Below, piece by piece: positions 5,719-12,491 of a DNA stretch of 12,972 bases. The translations under genes and the position numbers were made by a program. Each line of letters begins with the position of its first letter. The first letter of the stretch is position 1. The DNA is from an uncultured Brevibacterium sp. (lineage in GTDB: Bacteria; Actinomycetota; Actinomycetes; Actinomycetales; Brevibacteriaceae). The stretch spans positions 1 to 12,972 of the forward strand of contig CABTZE010000044.1 in assembly GCA_902489215.1 (NCBI GenBank). The letters run 5' to 3'. A model generated the notes under the pieces. That model did no database searches. It worked only from the letters and a program-made list of their open reading frames with translations, and was not told the origin of the DNA.

Positions 5719-8190
5719 TCACACGTACCGGTATGCAGGCCTGCGCGGCACCGTGACGGTCCGCTTGCTGGCGATAGCCGCCAGGGCCGCCGCTGCGCCG
5801 ACAACGAGCCACACAATCAGCTGGCCGACGGCCGCACCGGCACCCGGTGTGCCAGAAGCCACAGCAGTGAAGCCGTTCACGGCTGGGGCCAACGGCAGCA
5901 TGCCCATGAGCGACACGAGTCCCGTCGGTGCGGTGCTGATGAGGTTGACCGACAGCACACCGACCATCATCGCCGCGGACAGGATCCGGCCGAAGCCGCC
6001 CATGAGGGCCACGAGCGCGAAGTTGATGACCGTAAACGTGATGCCCGCCAACAGCGCCAGGAGGAACATTCCTGCGAACGCTCCAGCGCCCAGGCCCCAG
6101 ATGAACTGGAACAGGACCGTCATGACAAAGGCATGGATAACCGCGATCGCCAAGCCCGGAGCCAGCGACTTCAGCCCCACCTTCCACGATGGGTTGCCCG
6201 ACGTCACGGCCGAGGCCGGAACTGCGCGCAGCACCGTGTAGGTCAGCAGCGAGCCAATCCACAGCAGCAGCGTGAACAGCACGCCGATGACGCTGTTCTG
6301 CGACAGGGCGCTGAGCTTGGCCGATTCACCCGGAACGGATGCCGCGACAACGTCCGACAGCTGCGAACGGTGCGATTCGTCGTAAGTCGGGATTTCGTCC
6401 TTGCCCTTTTCGAGCTGCTCGTAGAACTCGCCCGTGCCGTCCTTGAGCTTCGTCGTGCCGTCGACCAGCTGCGGGGTGTTGTCCGACAGCTTCTTGGTGC
6501 CGCCTGCCAGCTGGTTGACCCCGTCGGTGTACTGACCGACACCTGTGCGGTACTTCGAAGCACCGGAAGCCAGTTTGTCTGCACCGTCAGCGGCCTGGCC
6601 GATTCCGTCGGTCAGCTTGCCGGTGCCCTCGTGCAGCTTCTTGGTGCCGTCGGCCAGCTGACCGGAACCGTCACGCAGCTGCTTGCCGGCCTGGACGACC
6701 TTCTTCTTGCCGTCCTTAAGGCCGTTGACGTTCTTCTCGATGTCACCGAGGTTGTCGTGAATGCCCGCGTTCAGTTCGCTCGTGCCGTCTGCCAGCTTCC
6801 GCAGGCCCTGCGGCAGGGTGAGGCCGGAATCGCCCTTTGTGTGCAGACCATCGCTGATCTTCTGCAGAACCCCCACCGAGGCGGTGGAGATTCCCGCTGC
6901 GAAGGCCCGTTCGGCTGTGCTGCAGGCCGTCTTCGACACCGCGCTGCCGAGTGCCTTCTGAAGTTCGGGATCGGCGAGGGCCTTCTGGATTTCTGGGTCG
7001 ATTCCCGCATCGGCCATTGCCTTCTGCAGGTCCTTCTGGAACTGCTGGGCGCCCTGCTGGCTGATCTTAGAACCCGGTTCGGGGCACAGCACTGCGCGAG
7101 CGCGTGCGACTTCCTCGGCCGACATCAGGCCAGCAGCCTGAAGGTCATCGAGGCTCGTAGCTTTCGAGGTGCCGTCTGAGTTCATGAGCTTCTTCGCGGC
7201 CTCGAGCTGCTTGTCGACGTCTTTCTGCATGTCTTCCACGCCGGTGGCAATGGTGTTCATGGAAGTGTCGAGCTTGTCGGCAGCGTCGACCGCCTTTTTG
7301 AGCTTGTCAGCGTCGAAGTTGTCGAGTGCGGTGACTACCTTGTCGATCTCACCGGTGTATTGGACGATGCCGCCGTGCAGCTGGTCAGCACCCTTGTACA
7401 GTTTCTTGGTCTGTGAGGGAAGCGACTTCGTCTGGTCCTTCATGGTGTCCAGTCCAGAGGCGAGATCGTTCGCACCGCCGGCCAGCTGATCGGCTCCGCT
7501 GCGCAGTTCCTTGCCCTTCGAAGACAGCTTCTGCGCGCCCTTGTTGAGCTCCTGCACACCGCTGTCGAGCTGTTCCGTTCCATCCAGCAGTTCACCAGCG
7601 CCGTCGTCGAGCTTCCCAGCGCCGTCAGCGGCTTCCTTCATCTGCCCGGACATTTCGTTGAAGCCCAGGTAGACGTTGTCGAGGTACTGCTTGGCGAAGT
7701 CCTTGTTGAAGCTCTGGGTGGCGGCCTGCGTGATCGCCTTGGCGATGATGACGTCCGGCACCGGCTTCACTTTGGACTGCTGAATGTCGATCGTGGCGTG
7801 TTCGGCATTTTTGCCGTCGTCTTCTGAAATCGACATGACGCGCTCAGAGAAGTTCTTGGGGATCGTCACAACCGTGGCGTACTTGCCGTTGCGCAGTCCC
7901 TCTTCAGCATCCTCATCGTCGGACAGCTGCCAGGCGAGGTTGTCCTGGTCTTCGTCGTCCGGCGAAATGAGCGCGGCGGCCAGCTGGCGTCCCAGCGGCA
8001 CGGTTTTGCCGTCGATCTCGGTGCCGTCGTCATTGTTGACGATGGCACCCGGGATGCTGTGGACTTTCTCTTCTGCCCCGTGGGCAGTCACCACATAGCC
8101 GCCGGCAACAAGCAGCGGGATGAGCAGCAGACCGATGATGGTCCACCATGTCACCCGCTGACCCGCAGCGGCCCGTTCGAACTTAAACAT
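5719..8190 (-). CDS. YhgE/Pip (phage infection protein) family membrane protein
   Basis: The product is 823 aa. One N-terminal TM helix (about 15-36) is followed by a large extracellular region with a Pip-type start, including AIVNNDDGT and YATVVTIPKNFSE. The ectodomain holds two blocks of xDGxxxL heptads, residues 188-250 and 506-589. Between them Cys369 and Cys423 could form a disulfide (inference). The C-terminal part, from about 632 on, has about five hydrophobic helices resembling an ABC-2 permease domain. The family is named after a Lactococcus phage-receptor protein; related proteins take part in surface secretion or export, often with an ABC ATPase encoded nearby. Start ATG 8190 is supported by AGGGGA about 8 nt upstream. 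The start overlaps the stop of the upstream MMPL gene by 8 nt, so the two are co-transcribed and probably coupled. There is no separate ATPase gene here. Confidence 0.93.
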   Translation of the reverse strand: MFKFERAAAGQRVTWWTIIGLLLIPLLVAGGYVVTAHGAEEKVHSIPGAIVNNDDGTEIDGKTVPLGRQLAAALISPDDEDQDNLAWQLSDDEDAEEGLRNGKYATVVTIPKNFSERVMSISEDDGKNAEHATIDIQQSKVKPVPDVIIAKAITQAATQSFNKDFAKQYLDNVYLGFNEMSGQMKEAADGAGKLDDGAGELLDGTEQLDSGVQELNKGAQKLSSKGKELRSGADQLAGGANDLASGLDTMKDQTKSLPSQTKKLYKGADQLHGGIVQYTGEIDKVVTALDNFDADKLKKAVDAADKLDTSMNTIATGVEDMQKDVDKQLEAAKKLMNSDGTSKATSLDDLQAAGLMSAEEVARARAVLCPEPGSKISQQGAQQFQKDLQKAMADAGIDPEIQKALADPELQKALGSAVSKTACSTAERAFAAGISTASVGVLQKISDGLHTKGDSGLTLPQGLRKLADGTSELNAGIHDNLGDIEKNVNGLKDGKKKVVQAGKQLRDGSGQLADGTKKLHEGTGKLTDGIGQAADGADKLASGASKYRTGVGQYTDGVNQLAGGTKKLSDNTPQLVDGTTKLKDGTGEFYEQLEKGKDEIPTYDESHRSQLSDVVAASVPGESAKLSALSQNSVIGVLFTLLLWIGSLLTYTVLRAVPASAVTSGNPSWKVGLKSLAPGLAIAVIHAFVMTVLFQFIWGLGAGAFAGMFLLALLAGITFTVINFALVALMGGFGRILSAAMMVGVLSVNLISTAPTGLVSLMGMLPLAPAVNGFTAVASGTPGAGAAVGQLIVWLVVGAAAALAAIASKRTVTVPRRPAYRYV
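6424..6675 (-). repeat. Twelve glycine heptads (21-nt period) in YhgE/Pip, block 2
   Basis: Residues 506-589 divide without a gap into twelve seven-residue units of the form xDGxxxL, such as RDGSGQL, ADGTKKL and HEGTGKL. Glycine is at the third position in all but SDNTPQL. The DNA shows the same 21-nt period, with CAGCT recurring. The pattern predicts a long regular extracellular helix or coiled coil. Confidence 0.85.
7441..7629 (-). repeat. Nine glycine heptads (21-nt period) in YhgE/Pip, block 1
   Basis: Residues 188-250 form nine consecutive heptads in the same register as block 2, for example ADGAGKL, DDGAGEL and LDGTEQL. SSKGKEL has its glycine one place late. An antiparallel pairing with block 2 around the Cys-containing middle section would make a hairpin stalk; this is inference. 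Confidence 0.82.
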
Positions 8191-11026
8191 GGTGTGTTTC
8201 CCCTGTCATGTGGACAGACTCTTGGTGCGCATCAGCGTCCGCTTTCGCAAAAGGCGAATGGTCGGAGCTTCGATGGAGGTCAAGAAGTGTGTATTCGGAG
8301 TTCTTCGGCAGCATCCAGTCGGAGTCCGCGGTGACAAGACCGAGGACAACGGCGGAGCCGCGCTGGAGAGATGAGTCGATGAGCCGCTTGAGCAGCGCCG
8401 CACTATGCGAGTCCTGCGGCTGATCGGCGTGGTCGATAACGACCAGTTTGGGCGGATTCTGGATCATGCGGTAGAGCGAGCGATGCGACGGTGCGGTCGA
8501 ATCGTCGCGTGGGCTCATGACGATCAGCGGCAGCGCCCGCCGCGCGTGCACACCTTGTTCCGGCATGACCCAGTCGAGGATCTTGAGTTCGCCCTCGGAG
8601 ATCGGCATGCGGCCCGACAGGGCCGTGACAAGAGCCGATGATCCGGGTCCGGTGACAGCGAACACCTCGCCCGGTTTCAGCGCAATGTTGACCCCGGAGA
8701 CCAGCTTGCCTTCCGCATCGCCGACATCACCGCGAGCCGAGCGGCCCGTATCGCGCGGACCGTTGAGGCCGATGCCCTCGCCGTAGAGCAGGTACGGCGA
8801 GTCCTTCTGCGGCCAGTCGCGCTGCTCAACCAGGTGAGCGAGTCCTTCGCCCTCAACGTCGAAGTGGGGCAGGATCGCATCGAGCTTCTTCGGCAGCCAC
8901 CACGACTTTTCGCCCAGCATCGCCATAACGGCCGGGCCGAGGGTCATGCGGATGAGGAACGCGTCGACGGCGATGCCGACAGCCAAGCCCAGGGCGATCG
9001 ATTTGATGATCGGTTCGCCGGTAGGCACGAAGGCAGCGAACACGGCAAACATAATGAGCGCTGCGGCCGTGACGACTCCAGCTGAGGACAGGAATCCCTT
9101 CTCGATCGCGTCGCGTGCAGACGCCCCGTGGGCGTAGGCCTCGCGCATACCGGACACAAGGAACACCTCGTAGTCCATGGCCAGGCCGAACAGGATGCCC
9201 ATGAGGATGATCGGCAGGAACGAAATGACCGGGCCGACCTGTTCGATGCCAATTGCTTCAGCACCGTGGCCCTGCACGAAGACGAGCGACACGACACCGA
9301 AGGCTGTGATGACCGACAGAAGGAAGCCCAGGGCCGCCTTGATCGGAACCGCCACAGAGCGGAACACCATCATGAGCAGGACAATCGACAGACCGACAAC
9401 GAAGATGCCGAACGGAAGCAGGGCTTTGCCCAGCTGGCTCGACACGTCAATGGCAACGGCGGTCGAACCGGTCACCGCGGTATCAAAGCCGTACTTGTCC
9501 TTGAAGTAATCGTGCATGTCGCGGATCTTTTCGACGACCTTTTCTGTGCGCGGGTCGTCCGGACCGTACTCCGGGATCACCTGGAACATCGCTGTGTCGG
9601 CGTTTTCGTTCGGGGTCGCCATCGCGATCTGCTTAACGCCGTCGACCTTTTCCAGGTCTGCCTTGATGTCATCGACGTCTTGCAGCGGGTCTTCGCTTGT
9701 GATGATGTCTGCGGTGACGATCAGCGGTCCGTTTGCACCGGGGCCGAAGTGCTCCTCGGTGAGATCGTAGGCGATCCGCGGCGGGGTGCCTTCCGGTTCG
9801 CCGCCGTTGTTCGGCAGCGCCAGCTGCAGCTTGGACGCAGGGATGGCGAACAGACCCAAGCCCACGACCACGATGATGACGGTAAGCGCCGGCACCTTGG
9901 TGACGATGTGCTCCCACGTGCGGAAGATCCGGGTTGCGGGACGCTCTTTCTTCGGCTTTGCAGGTTTGGCGGCTTCCGCCGATGCGGCCTTCTTTTTCTT
10001 CTTCGGCATCATCTTTTCGCCAAAGAAGCCCATGATGGCCGGAACGAGAGTCAAGGCCACAAACACTGCAACCGCGACGGTTGCGGCGGCGCCGAAGCCC
10101 ATGACCGACAAGAAGGGGATGCCGGCGATCGACAAGCCGACAAGCGCAATGATGACCGTCATACCGGCGAACACGACGGCAGAACCGGCAGTTGCGGTTG
10201 CCCGCGCCGTGGACTCGTGAGCATCGAGGCCTTCATCGCGGCTGATCTGGCGGGCACGCGAAATGATGAACAGCGCGTAGTCAATGCCCACCGCCAGGCC
10301 CAGCATGAGAGCAAGCATGGGAGCGGTGGAGTTCACCGTGGCGAATGCAGTTGTGAGCACCACCAACAGCAGGCCGATGGCCACCCCGACAATTGCGGTG
10401 ACCAGCGGGATACCGGCTGCAATGAAAGATCCAAAGGTCACAAACAGCACGACGAAGGCAATGGCAACGCCGATGCCCTCAACCCAGGAAATCGAAATGC
10501 CGGTGACTTTGAAGATCTCACCGCCGGCCACAACCTCGGTGCCTTCGGGAAGTTCAGACTGCAGTTCTTCAGCGGCTTTTTCGAGGTCCGTTTTGACCGA
10601 GTCCGGCAGATTGGCCTCTGCGTCGTCGTACTGCACGTTGAGAAGCGCGGCATTGCCCTTATCGCTGATGGAACCGTCGATCATGTCGTCGTAGGGACTC
10701 ATCGCACCGTCAACGTGGTCGTAGTCTTCGAGCTCGTCGGCCGCTTCCTCGATGGGCTTCTTGTATTCCTCGTCCCTGAGGTCAGCGCCGTCGGGGGCGA
10801 CGATCGTCAACTGGCCACGGCCACCGCTGACCTGAGGGAATGTGAGCTCCAAATTGTCGAGAGCTTCCTGGGACTCGGCACCGGGAAGCTCGAATTCGTC
10901 AGAGAAGTCGTCTGAGAACAGCGCTACGACCCCGCCCAGCAGGACGAGTATGGCAAACCACACGGCAACGGCTGTCTTCCGCCGACGGTAGGCCGCCGCA
11001 CCGAGTTCATAGAGAAATGACGACAT
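8183..11026 (-). CDS. MMPL-family RND transporter with C-terminal degenerate ABC ATPase-like domain
   Basis: The product is 947 aa; MMPL pumps of this type normally end near residue 740. Residues 1-735 have the RND layout: TM1 (about 18-37), an extracellular loop, a helix bundle with GIDYALF (Asp249-Tyr250), a Lys-rich cytoplasmic linker (about 334-360), TM7 and a second loop, then a bundle with MDYEVF (Asp618-Tyr619). The Asp-Tyr pairs are the proton-relay residues of the family, so the pump part looks active. From about 743 an NBD-like domain follows: ALKPGEVFAVTGPG leads to GPGSSALVTALSG (from Gly793), which lacks the Walker A lysine. VVIDHAD (Asp865) resembles Walker B. Only 72 residues separate them, so the Q-loop/LSGGQ region is absent. 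ATP hydrolysis is unlikely. Start ATG 11026 has GGAG at 11034-11037. It is coupled to the downstream YhgE/Pip gene. The substrate is unknown; lipids or amphiphiles are typical of the family. Confidence 0.93.
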   Translation of the reverse strand: MSSFLYELGAAAYRRRKTAVAVWFAILVLLGGVVALFSDDFSDEFELPGAESQEALDNLELTFPQVSGGRGQLTIVAPDGADLRDEEYKKPIEEAADELEDYDHVDGAMSPYDDMIDGSISDKGNAALLNVQYDDAEANLPDSVKTDLEKAAEELQSELPEGTEVVAGGEIFKVTGISISWVEGIGVAIAFVVLFVTFGSFIAAGIPLVTAIVGVAIGLLLVVLTTAFATVNSTAPMLALMLGLAVGIDYALFIISRARQISRDEGLDAHESTARATATAGSAVVFAGMTVIIALVGLSIAGIPFLSVMGFGAAATVAVAVFVALTLVPAIMGFFGEKMMPKKKKKAASAEAAKPAKPKKERPATRIFRTWEHIVTKVPALTVIIVVVGLGLFAIPASKLQLALPNNGGEPEGTPPRIAYDLTEEHFGPGANGPLIVTADIITSEDPLQDVDDIKADLEKVDGVKQIAMATPNENADTAMFQVIPEYGPDDPRTEKVVEKIRDMHDYFKDKYGFDTAVTGSTAVAIDVSSQLGKALLPFGIFVVGLSIVLLMMVFRSVAVPIKAALGFLLSVITAFGVVSLVFVQGHGAEAIGIEQVGPVISFLPIILMGILFGLAMDYEVFLVSGMREAYAHGASARDAIEKGFLSSAGVVTAAALIMFAVFAAFVPTGEPIIKSIALGLAVGIAVDAFLIRMTLGPAVMAMLGEKSWWLPKKLDAILPHFDVEGEGLAHLVEQRDWPQKDSPYLLYGEGIGLNGPRDTGRSARGDVGDAEGKLVSGVNIALKPGEVFAVTGPGSSALVTALSGRMPISEGELKILDWVMPEQGVHARRALPLIVMSPRDDSTAPSHRSLYRMIQNPPKLVVIDHADQPQDSHSAALLKRLIDSSLQRGSAVVLGLVTADSDWMLPKNSEYTLLDLHRSSDHSPFAKADADAHQESVHMTGETHHV

Positions 11027-11051
11027 TCAGGAGCTCCGAACAATCGTAAAG

Positions 11052-11090
11052 TTACTGATGAGTAATAAACGTATTCAGCGATATTAACAA
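11052..11090 (-). promoter_or_regulatory. Candidate promoter and operator of the MMPL-Pip operon
   Basis: On the minus strand TTGTTA (11085-11090) and TATTAC (11062-11067) have 17-bp spacing, each four of six matches. The start site would be near 11055, leaving a leader of about 29 nt. The inverted repeat TTACT-GATG-AGTAA (11052-11065) overlaps the -10 and start site, where a repressor would block transcription. No regulator gene is in the window. A second possible -35, TTGACT, lies further upstream at about 11132-11137. Confidence 0.4.
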
Positions 11091-11314
11091 CTGAGCATTT
11101 CACTCACGCCCAGAAAACGTTAAGTCAAGTATGGCGCGCGAACCCGTGCAGACGGTCAGCACCCACTGCTGTTTCCGCCGCCCGAACGCTTCACCCTTCG
11201 AAGCTTGCGCCTGAAAACACGCTGACCAGCTCTAATGAGAACGCTGCTCGGGGCGTGAAAATTCCTTCGAGCAGCCGTGGGCCGCGAATGCCGTGCCCTG
11301 AAGACGAGGGCTGC
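11091..11314. other. Intergenic region between C45 acyltransferase and MMPL genes
   Basis: No plausible gene was found in this stretch. It holds three mutually pairing copies of GCTGCTC/GAGCAGC: GCTGCTCG (11243-11250), CGAGCAGCC (11268-11276) and GGCTGCTC (11309-11316, touching the stop codon). The middle copy can pair with either neighbour, giving alternative hairpins downstream of the acyltransferase gene. No clear T tract follows, so a classical terminator cannot be claimed. The part near 11091-11140 is AT-richer than its surroundings. Confidence 0.45.
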
Positions 11315-12451
11315 TCATGAAGCGCGCATAACGACTGTGCGCGTTTTCACGTACTGCGGAACACCGGGGCTGACCGCAATCCGCCGCTGGGCGGGATCAA
11401 TGCGCACGCTGGCCAGAGTCGCAGATTCGAGGATGCCGTCGGCTTTCGGCAGCTTGGCGACACTGCCATCGGCCAGGTCAGAGCACAGCAGCGGCACAAG
11501 GTCTTCCGCACACTGCGGCACCCGGGCCGACCCCACAGCGTCCTGTAGGAACTCCAGCCGGTCGAAGGTGTTGGCGTTCGGCGGGCTGAGCAGGCCCGTC
11601 CGCGCGAACTCATCGTCAAGGAAGTGGTTGGTGTGCACCGCGTAGCCCTGCCCCTCGAGAACGCGGGCCCGACCCGCGCTGATTTCGACCATGGCAGTGC
11701 GTTCCGGATCGATCAGCGTGATGACAGAGCTCGACGTCAGCGGCGCCTCTTCGATCATTCGCACCGCCTCGTCGACATTCCCTGCAGACCCCAAAATCCG
11801 CGCGAGAACAGAGTGAACAGGAACCCCACCAGGCGCATCGTCAGAAGCGAACAGGATGTTGAGGAAACATCCCAGACCAGCCGAATTGACCCCAATCTTG
11901 CCGGTCATGCCGTACTCGGCCACGCCTGCGTATCCGTAGCCGCCAGGCAGTGCGGACACGGAGTGAAGGTGCCACAGATCTGCGAATTCCGGGTACCAGT
12001 CCCACGTCTGCACGCCGACGCATGGTGCGCCGGATTCCGCTGGATCCCCGGAGAAGGTGATGGTCGAGCATTCCGAAGCCGGCGAGGTGGAGCTCACCTC
12101 CCGCGGCCCCTCCAGCTGGGTGGGCAGCGCCGAGCGGTCGGCGAGGGCAAGGATTTCTGTGCGGGCGACGATGAGCATGAGATCAGCGGGAGTAAGGCCC
12201 GCGCCCATGGCGACGCCGGTGATTTCCTGGTGCTGCTCAGGGTCCCAGTCGCGCAGGGCGCTGAGGGAGTCTTTTGCTGCGGCCTTCATCGCACTGTCCT
12301 CGATGCCGAGGGTTTGGAACAGGTGCGTGTAACTCCTGTGAGCTGAGCGGATTCGCTGCGCGGTCTGCGTGGCGCGGGCCATTCCGCGCATCTGAGGTGT
12401 AGGACCGCTGACCACGATCGACTCGGAGCGGACTTCGTGCGGAACCGGCAT
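11315..12451 (-). CDS. C45-type autoproteolytic acyltransferase/hydrolase (acyl-CoA:6-APA acyltransferase-like Ntn enzyme)
   Basis: The proenzyme is 378 aa and probably cuts itself before Cys128, which becomes the N-terminal nucleophile. The sequence there is SECSTITFSG, followed by GVQTWDWYPEF, matching the family pattern of a Cys-Ser/Thr site and an N/T-W-D-W segment about 20 residues later. Further family segments are GKIGVNSAGLGCFLN and a VHTNHFLD stretch. The family includes the fungal penicillin acyltransferase; bacterial members mostly lack known substrates, and cleavage or transfer of amide-linked acyl groups is expected. ATG 12451 is chosen because GAGGGG lies about 6 nt upstream and it follows the MBL stop by 40 nt. 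In-frame upstream codons would overlap the MBL gene and read as poor protein. The residue before the nucleophile is Glu, not the common Gly. No signal peptide is seen. Confidence 0.85.
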   Translation of the reverse strand: MPVPHEVRSESIVVSGPTPQMRGMARATQTAQRIRSAHRSYTHLFQTLGIEDSAMKAAAKDSLSALRDWDPEQHQEITGVAMGAGLTPADLMLIVARTEILALADRSALPTQLEGPREVSSTSPASECSTITFSGDPAESGAPCVGVQTWDWYPEFADLWHLHSVSALPGGYGYAGVAEYGMTGKIGVNSAGLGCFLNILFASDDAPGGVPVHSVLARILGSAGNVDEAVRMIEEAPLTSSSVITLIDPERTAMVEISAGRARVLEGQGYAVHTNHFLDDEFARTGLLSPPNANTFDRLEFLQDAVGSARVPQCAEDLVPLLCSDLADGSVAKLPKADGILESATLASVRIDPAQRRIAVSPGVPQYVKTRTVVMRAS

Positions 12452-12491
12452 GTGGACCCCTCGCTGCTGGAGAATCTGCTGTGCACGAAGC

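Noticed and set aside
6133..7179. A 348-codon plus-strand frame antisense to YhgE/Pip with leucine-rich repeats
   Set aside because: Its repeats are the reverse-complement reading of the Pip glycine heptads (21-nt period). It has no credible start site or independent domain.
9128..10915. A 595-codon open frame on the plus strand antisense to the MMPL gene
   Set aside because: It mirrors the MMPL codon pattern in GC-rich DNA. The product is His/Arg/Asp-rich with no recognisable domain, while the opposite frame is a clear transporter.
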